A stretch of 64,000 nt of DNA from Pedobacter polaris (GCF_005116505.1 NZ_SWBR01000001.1:620001-684000), one strand, 5' to 3'. Positions 53,190 through 61,200 are shown, counted from the first letter of the stretch. The notes: generated from the letters alone by a model not told the origin. Translations and numbers: made by a program.

Positions 53190-53714
53190 ATGCAAGACTT
53201 AGAAAAATTAAGATACCCAATTGGAGAATATAATCCGCCAAAAATAATAGCTGAAACTCAACTAAGGGAATGGATTGACGAATTATCAGTTTTTCCTCAG
53301 GAAATAGCTAATATTTCTGCTGATTTAAGTGAAGAACAGCTTGAGGTAAACTATCGCCCAGGTGGCTGGACAGTTAGACAAGTGATACATCATTTGGCAG
53401 ACAGTCACATTAATGCTTATACACGTGTTCATTTAACTTTAACAGAAGATAGGCCTGAAGTTAGACCTTATGATGAAGTAAAATGGGCAGAATTACCAGA
53501 TGCAAAAACTGGAGATATTAAACTTTCTATAGCCGTTCTAAAAGCCATTCATGAGCGCTTGGTTTCTCTTTTAAAAACTGTGAAATTTATTGATTTCGAA
53601 AGAAAATATTATCATCCAGCAGCCAAGCAGGAATTTACTTTAGGATATTTAGTTGGGAATTACGCTTGGCATGGCAAACATCATCTAGCACACATAAAAT
53701 CTACATTAACATGA
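53190..53714 (+). CDS. YfiT-like DinB-fold metal-binding protein
   Basis: 174 residues matching YfiT/BstA-like proteins: LRYPIGEYNPP near the start, GGWTVRQVIHHLADSHINAY with the first metal histidine, and WHGKHHLAHI with the other two. This four-helix fold binds nickel or zinc; relatives include thiol transferases such as bacillithiol transferases. ATG 53190 is preferred to an in-frame start at 53154 that would overlap the aldehyde dehydrogenase gene. Overlaps the next gene by 4 bases. Confidence 0.8.
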   Translation: MQDLEKLRYPIGEYNPPKIIAETQLREWIDELSVFPQEIANISADLSEEQLEVNYRPGGWTVRQVIHHLADSHINAYTRVHLTLTEDRPEVRPYDEVKWAELPDAKTGDIKLSIAVLKAIHERLVSLLKTVKFIDFERKYYHPAAKQEFTLGYLVGNYAWHGKHHLAHIKSTLT

Positions 53715-54178
53715 AAAAATATTTAATCTTATTAATCTTTGCATTAACTCAATTATCCGCCAATGCGCAAAAAGTTAATTTAAACCAATTCTCATTCTTA
53801 ACAGGGAGCTGGGAAATGAAAACAGCAAAAGGGAAAATTTCTGAAAGCTGGATTAAAAGCAAAGATAGCTTAAATGGAAAAAGCTATCGCCATGCTTTAA
53901 GCGGCGATAGTGTTTTAACAGAAGTTGTTGTCATTAAAAAGATTGGCAATGTTTTCCATTACTGTGTAACCGGGCTTGAAAAAAACAATACTGGCACAAC
54001 TAATTTCAAACTCATCTCTACTGAAAACAATATCTTCATTTTTGAAAACAAAGCTCATGATTTTCCGCAAAGAGTTATTTACCAAAACAAGGGCAAAGAT
54101 CAGCTATTAGCTTGGATTGAAGGAGAAATGAATGGCAAAAAGATGAAATCTGAATTCCCTTACCTAAGAAAAAAGTAA
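53711..54178 (+). CDS. Exported DUF6265-type protein
   Basis: 155 residues: signal peptide (1-19, ending ANAQ), then FLTGSWEMKTAKGKISESW and FENKAHDFPQRVIYQ, which match the DUF6265 pattern, a small beta-barrel-like fold of unknown function. The ATG overlaps the upstream stop (ATGA), indicating translational coupling. Ends two bases before the convergent DUF305 gene, with no terminator visible. Confidence 0.75.
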   Translation: MKKYLILLIFALTQLSANAQKVNLNQFSFLTGSWEMKTAKGKISESWIKSKDSLNGKSYRHALSGDSVLTEVVVIKKIGNVFHYCVTGLEKNNTGTTNFKLISTENNIFIFENKAHDFPQRVIYQNKGKDQLLAWIEGEMNGKKMKSEFPYLRKK

Positions 54179-54180
54179 TG

Positions 54181-54804
54181 CTATTGTGTTTGTAGCCACT
54201 TAATCTCCTTTTCTTGCGCTTTTAGAATTTGTTCTGCTATTAATTGTATGTTGGCATTATTTGAGTAAGGTAAGTATGCTTTAGCCATATCTACTGCACT
54301 TTGATGATGCGGAATCATTAAAGCGACAAAATCTTTATCAATATCTCCAGTTATTTTTACTTTTCCCATTCCATCCATCATTGGCACCATAGATGCATCT
54401 AATGCTTTTTTAAATGCCGCTGCACCTTTGGTTGGTTCCTGATTAGCCGTTTTAAGAAAGTCATTCAATATTTGTATTTCTTTTCTCTGTGCAAGCACTA
54501 CTTCTTTTGCAAAACTAATTAATGCCGAAGATTTTCCATTTTTGATAACCGCTTCAGCCATTACAACTGCCCCTTCATGGTGTGGTATCATCATTGATGC
54601 AAAATCATAATCTGCATTTCCCGTTTGTTTCGCTTTATGCATCGCAATCATACTTTCATCCATCGCTTTCATCATTACATTTTCATTGCTTTTCTTTTGA
54701 TGTTGCATAGCAGAGTGATCTTTTTCATCATGTTTTTGTTCGGCTTGGTTGCAAGCAGTAAACAATACCGCAATAGCGGCTATTGTAGTTATTGTATTTT
54801 TCAT
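54181..54804 (-). CDS. DUF305 lipoprotein, two domains
   Basis: 207 residues. Lipobox LFTAC (Cys18), so probably a lipoprotein; a His/Met-rich linker (HDEKDHSAMQHQ) then two DUF305 repeats with MMIPHHEGAVVMA and LMIPHHQSAVDMA. DUF305 proteins occur in copper and heavy-metal resistance loci, and the Met/His clusters look like copper-binding sites. One base separates it from the HMA-containing membrane protein gene upstream. Metal binding is inferred. Confidence 0.82.
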   Translation of the reverse strand: MKNTITTIAAIAVLFTACNQAEQKHDEKDHSAMQHQKKSNENVMMKAMDESMIAMHKAKQTGNADYDFASMMIPHHEGAVVMAEAVIKNGKSSALISFAKEVVLAQRKEIQILNDFLKTANQEPTKGAAAFKKALDASMVPMMDGMGKVKITGDIDKDFVALMIPHHQSAVDMAKAYLPYSNNANIQLIAEQILKAQEKEIKWLQTQ

Positions 54805-54805
54805 C

Positions 54806-55525
54806 TTACATTAAAATTAGCATGGTTGCACTCATGGCAATCATTAATAAATCTTCAATTATAGTTAAAGTACTCATTGGTAAATTAAAAACCGCACCTA
54901 AACAAGCACATTGTATTTTCTTTTTATTTAATACACTTTGTAAAACCCCTATAATGCTAATCGTCATTACAATTAAGGTTATCCAATTGGTAATCATTGG
55001 GTTAAAATTAAGCACAAAAGCAATTCCTAGACCCAATTCTATAAATGCATATATATAGCCCCATGGTTTAAATTTCTTTGCTACAATATCATACATCGAA
55101 TAGCTTTCTGCAAAACCGTTTAGGTTAATTAGTTTAAAAAATGAAAAAGAGAGGAAAAATCCAGCCATAAAAAACCGCATAAATAACATCCAATTGATTG
55201 TGCTATTTTGCCAACTGGCTAGAGCGGAAACTATACCAACATAAGCAAAAAGTAAAAGCACGGGCTTATAGGTTTCAAAAAATGATTTGGTTTCCTCAAA
55301 CGCTTCATTATGTGTAGTTGCCAGAATTTGGTATTTAGATGCTGGCCCTCCTAAAGCATCTTGCAAAGCATTTAAACTAACATGCTTATCAATGTTTATA
55401 GTGGCCGAATTGGTATCTTTTGATACTTCAACTGAAGTAATGTCTGGAAGCATGAGCAAACTGCTTTTAACTTTATTTTCGCATCCAGAACAGGTCATAC
55501 CTGTTACTTGATAGGTGTGTGTCAT
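54806..55525 (-). CDS. HMA domain fused to a MauE/DoxX-like membrane domain
   Basis: 239 residues. An N-terminal heavy-metal-associated domain (MTHTYQVTGMTCSGCENKVK, with metal cysteines Cys12 and Cys15) is followed by four membrane helices of MauE/DoxX type from about residue 90. Such proteins are thought to pass metal or redox equivalents across the inner membrane. The start at 55525 is set by the -7 box TAATTTTG at 55544-55551, which would be inside a longer reading frame. Forms an operon with the DUF305 lipoprotein. Confidence 0.8.
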   Translation of the reverse strand: MTHTYQVTGMTCSGCENKVKSSLLMLPDITSVEVSKDTNSATINIDKHVSLNALQDALGGPASKYQILATTHNEAFEETKSFFETYKPVLLLFAYVGIVSALASWQNSTINWMLFMRFFMAGFFLSFSFFKLINLNGFAESYSMYDIVAKKFKPWGYIYAFIELGLGIAFVLNFNPMITNWITLIVMTISIIGVLQSVLNKKKIQCACLGAVFNLPMSTLTIIEDLLMIAMSATMLILM

Positions 55526-55543
55526 TGTTATAAAATTGATAGG

Positions 55544-55551
55544 CAAAATTA
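55544..55551 (-). promoter_or_regulatory. -7 box of the HMA-MauE/DUF305 operon
   Basis: Minus-strand TAATTTTG; expected transcription start near 55537 and a 12-base leader. Confidence 0.5.
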
Positions 55552-55616
55552 TAACAAGCGAGCTGTGCTAATGTTATATAATAACCAGAAAGGTTTATAT
55601 AATTTTAAGGGCGTAT

Positions 55617-55708
55617 CGTCATTACCAGCTTGACTAGTAATCGTAATGCAAGTAGAAAGACAATGAGGAATAGAACGCTTTATGATTCCCGTTTTCACGG
55701 AAATGACG
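55617..55708. repeat. CGTCATTACC-type palindromic element
   Basis: Ends CGTCATTACC and GGAAATGACG, 92 bases. Same family as 38501-38580 and 41556-41584. It lies just after the extradiol dioxygenase stop. Confidence 0.6.
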
Positions 55709-55716
55709 AGACAACG

Positions 55717-56541
55717 CTAACCAACCTGTACGGATGTCATGGTTAATGAACCAGCCACTGCTTTATCATTAAACAAAGTGGCGCTCTCATTTTCATTTTG
55801 TAACCCAATTGTATACATCAATGGCAAATAATGCTCAGGTGTTGGTATGCCCATCATTATTTCGCTGCCCATGGTTTGGTAGTTGATTAAAGGTTGGTGG
55901 TCCTTGTTTAGTATAGCTGTTTTGAATTTTTCGTTGGCCTCAATTGCCCAGTCGTAGCCACCACCATTAATCATTTCCCAACTCATCATTCTTAAATTGT
56001 GCACCATGTTACCACTACTCAAGATTAATACCCCTTTTTTGCGCAAAAGAGCTAATTCTTTGGCTAAATCATAATGATATCGGGCATCTTTTGTGTAATC
56101 AATACTCAGTTGTAAGACTGGAATATTCGCTTCTGGGTACATGTGTTTAATTACAGACCAAGCGCCATGGTCTAAACCCCAATCGTGATCTAAAATGATA
56201 GCTGTGGACTTTACTAAATCTGCTGTTTCCTGTGCTAAAATAGGATTGCCAGATGCAGGATATTGCACATCGAAAAGTGCTTGTGGAAATCCTCCAAAAT
56301 CATGAATTGTTGGAGGGAGATCCATCGCCGTAATTTTAGTTCCCTTTGTAAACCAATGTGCTGAAATTACCAATACAGCTTGTGGAGTTGGCATTTTCCG
56401 AGCTATATCTGCCCATTTTGAACTAAATTCATTAACTTCAATTCCATTCATAGGCGAGCCATGTCCCATAAATAGAACTGGCATTAACGCTGTTTGAGCT
56501 AAACCTGATGTGAAATTTTTGAATTGATTTAGTGTTGCCAT
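55717..56541 (-). CDS. ygiD: 4,5-DOPA dioxygenase extradiol-type enzyme
   Basis: 274 residues, class III (LigB-type) extradiol ring-cleavage fold: MPVLFMGHGSPMNG, VISAHWFTKGT, HDFGGFPQ, DHGAWSVIKHMYPEA and SGNMVHNLR contain the conserved histidines. E. coli YgiD opens the ring of DOPA; the substrate here is unknown. The protein could start at an internal methionine (MPVLFMGHG), but the longer start is taken. It lies inside the metal gene cluster on the same strand, with no evident metal role. Confidence 0.88.
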   Translation of the reverse strand: MATLNQFKNFTSGLAQTALMPVLFMGHGSPMNGIEVNEFSSKWADIARKMPTPQAVLVISAHWFTKGTKITAMDLPPTIHDFGGFPQALFDVQYPASGNPILAQETADLVKSTAIILDHDWGLDHGAWSVIKHMYPEANIPVLQLSIDYTKDARYHYDLAKELALLRKKGVLILSSGNMVHNLRMMSWEMINGGGYDWAIEANEKFKTAILNKDHQPLINYQTMGSEIMMGIPTPEHYLPLMYTIGLQNENESATLFNDKAVAGSLTMTSVQVG

Positions 56542-56562
56542 GGATTCTAATTATACCACATA

Positions 56563-56601
56563 GAGCTTGTCGAGATGGTTTAAATACCCTTCAACAAGCT
56601 C
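56563..56601. repeat. Inverted repeat GAGCTTGT ... ACAAGCTC
   Basis: Arms 56563-56570 and 56594-56601. Part of the dispersed phrase that ends CAAGCTCGATGTGACA. Between the YceI and dioxygenase genes. Confidence 0.5.
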
Positions 56602-56618
56602 GATGTGACAAATAAATT

Positions 56619-57212
56619 TTACTTCGCTTGAGCGAACTCCAGATTTAAGGTGATGTTAATGTTTTTAGCAATACCTGCACCAGTTGGATCATATTTGATA
56701 TTATAATCTAACCGGTTAATTGTTGTAGTTGCCATAAATCCTGCTTTTGTATTTCCTTGTTGATCCTTTGCAGTACCACCATAAGTAACTAAAAATGAAA
56801 CATCTTTAGTTACATCTCTAATGGTTAACTTTCCTTTTAGCACATATATATTAGTTTCCTGCTTAGCAGATTTCATTACTCTTTTATTAAATGATGTGCT
56901 TACAAAAGTCATGGTTGGATATTTTTCTGCATTAAAAAAATCATCTGTTTTTAAATGATTATCTCGCATTTCTACACCTGTATTAATACTTACCACATCT
57001 ACAGTAAAATTAATTTTAGCACCTGTTAAATCTGTTTTGGTTGTCGTAATTGTTCCATCAAATTTTTTAAAGGAACCATCTACAAAGGAAATTCCCATGT
57101 GTTTAACAGAGAAATTCACAAATGAATGCATTGGATCAACTGTCCACTTAGTTTGGGCAAAAGAAGCAATGCTGATGCTACTTACCAGAATAAATAAAAA
57201 TAACTTTTTCAT
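56619..57212 (-). CDS. YceI-family periplasmic protein
   Basis: 197 residues: signal peptide (ending SFAQ), then the YceI lipocalin-like fold: WTVDPMHSFVNFSVKHMG, KINFTVDVVSINTGVEMRDN, FFNAEKYPTMTFVS. Members bind amphiphilic or isoprenoid molecules. A -7 box (TAGCTTTG on the minus strand, 57235-57242) precedes it, so it is a separate transcript from the upstream regulator gene. Confidence 0.9.
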   Translation of the reverse strand: MKKLFLFILVSSISIASFAQTKWTVDPMHSFVNFSVKHMGISFVDGSFKKFDGTITTTKTDLTGAKINFTVDVVSINTGVEMRDNHLKTDDFFNAEKYPTMTFVSTSFNKRVMKSAKQETNIYVLKGKLTIRDVTKDVSFLVTYGGTAKDQQGNTKAGFMATTTINRLDYNIKYDPTGAGIAKNINITLNLEFAQAK

Positions 57213-57234
57213 AATCATATCTTTTAGGGTAATA

Positions 57235-57242
57235 CAAAGCTA
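57235..57242 (-). promoter_or_regulatory. -7 box of the YceI gene
   Basis: Minus-strand TAGCTTTG; transcription start near 57228. Confidence 0.45.
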
Positions 57243-57294
57243 CAACAAGTAGTGCCTTCACTTTGTTGATGTATGATAAGAAATGAAATAGCGA

Positions 57295-57855
57295 TTAGAT
57301 CTCGTCTAAGGTTTTTCGTGCAGCGTTTTGGGTTTTATATTCAGATGGCGTTTGCCCACTTATTTTTTTAAACTGAGTAGATAAATGTGCTACACTGCTA
57401 TAGTTCAAAAGATAAGCGATCTCACTTAGTGATTTTTCGCCGTAAGCCATTAGCTCTTTTACCTTTTCTATCTTTTGGTGAATGAAGTATTTTTCAATAG
57501 TACTTTGCTCTGTTTCAGAAAAAATAGCGCTTAAATTTGCATATTCTAGGTTTAATTTCTGACTTAAATAAGCTGAGAGATTAATTTTTAAAACCGATGT
57601 TGAATAATGCACCAATTCAATAATCGCTGTTTTTATTTGTTCAACTAGCTGTTTCTTTTTATCTGTTAAAAGCTCAAAACCAAAGTGGCTTAGCACATTT
57701 TGCATTTCTTGGGCTTTTGCTGTACTGATTTCTTCTTGCAGCAATTCAACCTCGCCTAATTGTACAGAAATAGGGTTAAAGCCAAGCTTTTCGAGCTCGG
57801 TTTTAACCACCATTTTGCAACGGTTGCACACCATATTTTTGATATACAATTTCAT
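57295..57855 (-). CDS. AraC-family regulator with N-terminal CxxC metal-binding-like domain
   Basis: 186 residues. The N-terminus (MKLYIKNMVCNRCKMVVKTE, Cys10 and Cys13) resembles a heavy-metal-associated domain; the C-terminus is an AraC helix-turn-helix (SLSEIAYLLNYSSVAHLSTQ, SGQTPSEYK). It may sense metal directly and control the cluster it belongs to. The start overlaps the stop of the DUF3347 gene (TAATG), so it is translationally coupled. The fold of the first 60 residues is inferred from the CxxC position and length. Confidence 0.82.
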   Translation of the reverse strand: MKLYIKNMVCNRCKMVVKTELEKLGFNPISVQLGEVELLQEEISTAKAQEMQNVLSHFGFELLTDKKKQLVEQIKTAIIELVHYSTSVLKINLSAYLSQKLNLEYANLSAIFSETEQSTIEKYFIHQKIEKVKELMAYGEKSLSEIAYLLNYSSVAHLSTQFKKISGQTPSEYKTQNAARKTLDEI

Positions 57856-58361
57856 TATTTTTTTGTGATAGTCTCCGTCACTTCGCCACAATCATACATC
57901 ATGCTACCATAAAATGGATTTTGTACATTTTCCACCTCATTTAGCCAGCTTTTTTTAACCATCGGGCAATACTGCACATAAACGTCTTTATTGTTTAATT
58001 TAAGTTCTCTAGCCAACTTTAATATGGCTGATGAAAGTGGCCAAAAGCTTTTACGCTGTTCTTTCAAATCTTTTTGTAGCACAATTGCATCTGCCGCTTT
58101 TTTTATTTCTGTTGCTTGAGTTTTCCAAGTTATTTGTTGTGCAGCTGATAAAGATTTAACTGGAAAGCCTGTCAAAGCAGTTGCTAAGTCTTTAGCGCCA
58201 ATGGCCGCTAAGTTTACGTTATCCTTTGCCAAAGCATTTTTGGTGTCAAAATAAGCCATTAAGGTTTTGTTAAACTCTTTTTTAACTGCCTCACTTTGTG
58301 CTTTTGTAATTGTGGTAACTGCAGTAAAAATAACTGCAAGTATTAATAGTGTCTTTTTCAT
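57855..58361 (-). CDS. Exported DUF3347 protein
   Basis: 168 residues: signal peptide (1-21, ending TKAQ), then the DUF3347 features, ending with VYVQYCPMVKKSWLNEVENV and FYGSMMYDCGEV, whose Cys and Met residues are typical of proteins linked to copper/silver efflux. Periplasmic. Five bases from the gene upstream, overlapping the regulator downstream. Confidence 0.85.
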   Translation of the reverse strand: MKKTLLILAVIFTAVTTITKAQSEAVKKEFNKTLMAYFDTKNALAKDNVNLAAIGAKDLATALTGFPVKSLSAAQQITWKTQATEIKKAADAIVLQKDLKEQRKSFWPLSSAILKLARELKLNNKDVYVQYCPMVKKSWLNEVENVQNPFYGSMMYDCGEVTETITKK

Positions 58362-58366
58362 GTTTT

Positions 58367-59206
58367 TTATTTTAACGCGTTAAAAAAATTAAACTCTACC
58401 CTTGCCAAGTACATGTTCTTTAAATACCTATTTTGAATGTTTCCAGTTGCCTGAAAACGATAACCCAGATCAATTCTTGTTTTACTGTTTAAAATTAATT
58501 GAACTGCTGGAGCTATATCTAAGTATGAATTTCCATTTGCCGGATTTGTTTTACCTAACAACTCAACGTACAGATTGAAGTTAGGCTGATTATAATTCTT
58601 ATACACAAATGGCAACAATAAATATCCTGATGATAGGCTGTAATTAAGCATTTCATTTGGTTCTACCATCGCATTATTTAGCATACCAGTAACACCGTAA
58701 AATAAAACAGGCCTATCTTTATCAAATGCATTGCTATAACCTACCGTAGCCGATAGGGCAAGCTTATGAATTAGCTGTGTAACGACTATTCCTCCCTGCC
58801 AGCCAGCATTATCCCCTTCTAAATTAATATCTTCTGAATATAAATCTCTTTTACTCGTACTAATTCGACCATAGGCGGCAGCCCGCAAATGGCTTTGCGC
58901 TTCGTCTAGGGATAAAAATCTATATTTTGCATAAATGCTTCCTCCTTCTACGCGATATTTTCCGTCCATATCAGACATGAAACCTTGCAAATGGAACATA
59001 AAGTTTTTGTTCACCCCAACCATTACTTCGGCCAAGGTTCTGTTAGTAAAATTAGGTTTAAACATTCCCTCGTTTGTAAGCCTAGCCCCAATAGATTTGG
59101 CGGGCATATTACTTGCAGGTTCGGTAAAAACATAGAGTTCTTGAGCAGAAACAAGTTGATTTGCACCAATTAAGATTAGTGCAAATACTATTATTTTCTT
59201 TATCAT
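58367..59206 (-). CDS. Outer-membrane beta-barrel-like protein of the metal cluster
   Basis: 279 residues: signal peptide (1-21, ending SAQ) and alternating beta-strand segments (VEGGSIYAKYRFLSL, LRAAAYGRISTSKRD, LDIAPAVQLILNSKTRIDLG), ending ARVEFNFFNALK with a C-terminal phenylalanine-rich strand, typical of barrels. No named family recognised. Starts 2 bases after the HMA gene, so it is part of the same operon and may be the outer-membrane component. Confidence 0.65.
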   Translation of the reverse strand: MIKKIIVFALILIGANQLVSAQELYVFTEPASNMPAKSIGARLTNEGMFKPNFTNRTLAEVMVGVNKNFMFHLQGFMSDMDGKYRVEGGSIYAKYRFLSLDEAQSHLRAAAYGRISTSKRDLYSEDINLEGDNAGWQGGIVVTQLIHKLALSATVGYSNAFDKDRPVLFYGVTGMLNNAMVEPNEMLNYSLSSGYLLLPFVYKNYNQPNFNLYVELLGKTNPANGNSYLDIAPAVQLILNSKTRIDLGYRFQATGNIQNRYLKNMYLARVEFNFFNALK

Positions 59207-59208
59207 TT

Positions 59209-59745
59209 TTAAATGCTTAAATGATAAATCCTGGTTTTTTTCCCATTCACTACTCCTGTTCCAGATGCGTAAGAATCAAATTTAACTGTTGCTGCTTTTT
59301 GCTTAAAAGCACTATTAGAAATAAAATTCTTATCAATCACATTTACTTTAACAGGGCCGTTTAAAACTCTGCTTTTGGCATTTGCAAAACGATATACATT
59401 CGTACCAACAATTGCCTGCCCGTTATCATCTATTTTTGCCTGGTTAAAGTTGATTGTTGCCTCTAATTTACCAACTGAAAAACCTGCATCTTTTACTTTT
59501 TTATTCAATTGATCAAAATTTACTGCTTTGTCTTTTTTGAAAGTAATAATAAAAAGGTTTTTGTTTAAATCTGGTGTTACATTACTTACATAATCTAAAG
59601 TGCGTAATGATTTTTCAGTAGCTTGAGAACACATAGAACAAGTTAGGCCTGTCACTTGCATTTCTATAGTTGATATTTGTTGGGCAGATGCTTTGTTAAT
59701 TACAAAAAGCATCAAAAAACTTAAAATTATTTTAGTCGTTTTCAT
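59209..59745 (-). CDS. Exported HMA-domain protein
   Basis: 178 residues: signal peptide (1-22, ending ASAQ), an HMA domain (MQVTGLTCSMCSQATEKSL, Cys36 and Cys39) and a C-terminal domain of about 90 residues with no recognised motif. It looks like a periplasmic copper chaperone. Two bases before the barrel gene, 95 bases after the HYC_CC_PP gene. Confidence 0.82.
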   Translation of the reverse strand: MKTTKIILSFLMLFVINKASAQQISTIEMQVTGLTCSMCSQATEKSLRTLDYVSNVTPDLNKNLFIITFKKDKAVNFDQLNKKVKDAGFSVGKLEATINFNQAKIDDNGQAIVGTNVYRFANAKSRVLNGPVKVNVIDKNFISNSAFKQKAATVKFDSYASGTGVVNGKKTRIYHLSI

Positions 59746-59840
59746 CTTTGAAATTTTTAAATGAATAATAAAATCTTCCCAAATGGGAATTATGAATTAA
59801 GCTAAAGGCATTACCTAACAACTTAAAAAAATGAATTATC

Positions 59841-60242
59841 CTAATTTCTGAAAACGCAGTGCAGTATTTGTAATGATATCCCCGTTGTTCGTGGAGGAGC
59901 TTTGTTTTCTAACCTACTTAGGTATTTTACAAAGAATGGTTTTAAAAAGTCTACTACTTTATAAGGCAGGTAACTCTCTAAACTAGAAAATTTTGGAAGT
60001 TTAACTGGAGCCTCAACTTGATGGCTATCTTTTACTTTTACATCAACCTTTGTATTTTTACAACAGCCGTCATCTTTCTTATCAACGGGTTCTGTTTTGC
60101 AGTATTTACAAGAAGTTTTATTAGCATAAAGTGAAACTGAAGCTAATTTACCGCTACAAAAATGCATGCTCAGAGCAATACCAATTACGCTTACCACGTA
60201 AAGGGCGCAAAGACTTATTGCTAATTTTTGCTTTAACTTCAT
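59841..60242 (-). CDS. HYC_CC_PP family protein
   Basis: 133 residues with an N-terminal hydrophobic segment (about 7-26), then the cysteine pattern that names the family: MHFC (His27, Cys29), CKYC (Cys45, Cys48), GCC (Cys60, Cys61) and a PP near the end. Such residues suggest metal binding in the periplasm. It heads the cluster to 57295; a -7 box at 60249-60256 puts transcription start at the A of the ATG. Confidence 0.78.
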   Translation of the reverse strand: MKLKQKLAISLCALYVVSVIGIALSMHFCSGKLASVSLYANKTSCKYCKTEPVDKKDDGCCKNTKVDVKVKDSHQVEAPVKLPKFSSLESYLPYKVVDFLKPFFVKYLSRLENKAPPRTTGISLQILHCVFRN

Positions 60243-60248
60243 TATTCA

Positions 60249-60256
60249 CAAAGCTA
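60249..60256 (-). promoter_or_regulatory. -7 box at the HYC_CC_PP start codon
   Basis: Minus-strand TAGCTTTG; with 7-base spacing the first transcribed base would be 60242, the A of ATG, so the mRNA would be leaderless. Confidence 0.45.
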
Positions 60257-60366
60257 TATATAAATTTTCACATACCTATTTTATGAACTGTTAAAAATTG
60301 GTAAAATGATTTACCGTCTAGAAGTAATTTCATTCTAAGCATAGTTTGAGGGTGAATTTAACTCAT

Positions 60367-60424
60367 TTTAACCCAAAAAAGATTCCTTCGACTACGCTCA
60401 GGATGACATCTTTTTTGGGTTAAA
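60367..60424. repeat. Inverted repeat with perfect 17-base arms
   Basis: Arms 60367-60383 and 60408-60424 (core AACCCAAAAAAGAT) around a 24-base loop that is the dispersed phrase CCTTCGACTACGCTCAGG. Lies between two divergent genes, so it is not a simple terminator; it resembles a short terminal-repeat element. Confidence 0.75.
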
Positions 60425-60478
60425 TCGTATTCATGTGTTGCTTTTTTTGAATACCTTAGCTTAAATCATATTTTAAAC

Positions 60479-61195
60479 ATGAAAAAAGTTTTAACTCTCT
60501 TTTTTAGCCTTTGTTTTATTGCAACATTTGCTGCAAAGCCTAAACATCAATACGTAAAAATTGCTACTCCAAAAGGCGAGGTGATCATTAAATTATATAA
60601 TGAAACACCTTTACATCGTGATAATTTTTTAAAACTAGCAAAAGAAGGTTTTTACAACGGCACCTTATTTCATAGGGTGATCAAAGCATTTATGATTCAA
60701 GGTGGAGACCCCACGTCAAAAAATGCAACCCCAGAGTCTACCCTTGGAGATGGTGGACCAGAATACATTGTTCCTGCAGAATTTAGAGATAGTTTATTTC
60801 ACAAAAAAGGAGTTCTAGCGGCCGCAAGAGAGGGTGATGATATTAATCCAACAAAAGGATCTAGCAGTTGTCAATTTTATATTGTACAAGGAAAAGTTTG
60901 GACAGATTCTACTCTAAATGCCCTTGAAACTAAAAGGATGAAATTTAAAATCCCAGAATGGCAAAGACAAGTGTATAAAACTATTGGAGGCACTCCGCAT
61001 TTGGACAGAAATTATACTGTCTATGGAGAAGTTGTTAAAGGTTTAGAAATGATTGACAGTATTGCAGCCGAGCCAACGGGAAAAGGTGACAGACCAAAAG
61101 AAGATATCAAAATGACGGTAACTATCTTGAAAAAACGCGAAGCAAAAAAATTAGAAAAAGAACTAGCCAAAAACGTCGTTAAACCAAACGCATAA
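60479..61195 (+). CDS. Exported cyclophilin-type peptidyl-prolyl isomerase
   Basis: 238 residues: signal peptide (about 1-18), then a cyclophilin domain: LHRDNFLKLAKEGFYNGTLF, HRVIKAFMIQGGDP, SSSCQFYIVQGK and YTVYGEVVKGLEMID. A long insertion in the second half (KVWTDSTLNALETKRMKF ...) and a lysine-rich tail are typical of Bacteroidota versions. Assists folding of exported proteins. Five bases before xth, probably co-transcribed. Confidence 0.9.
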   Translation: MKKVLTLFFSLCFIATFAAKPKHQYVKIATPKGEVIIKLYNETPLHRDNFLKLAKEGFYNGTLFHRVIKAFMIQGGDPTSKNATPESTLGDGGPEYIVPAEFRDSLFHKKGVLAAAREGDDINPTKGSSSCQFYIVQGKVWTDSTLNALETKRMKFKIPEWQRQVYKTIGGTPHLDRNYTVYGEVVKGLEMIDSIAAEPTGKGDRPKEDIKMTVTILKKREAKKLEKELAKNVVKPNA

Positions 61196-61200
61196 ATTAA

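Noticed and set aside
54792..55058. Plus-strand hydrophobic frame
   Set aside because: Antisense to the membrane part of the HMA-MauE gene; hydrophobicity is a by-product of the reverse strand.
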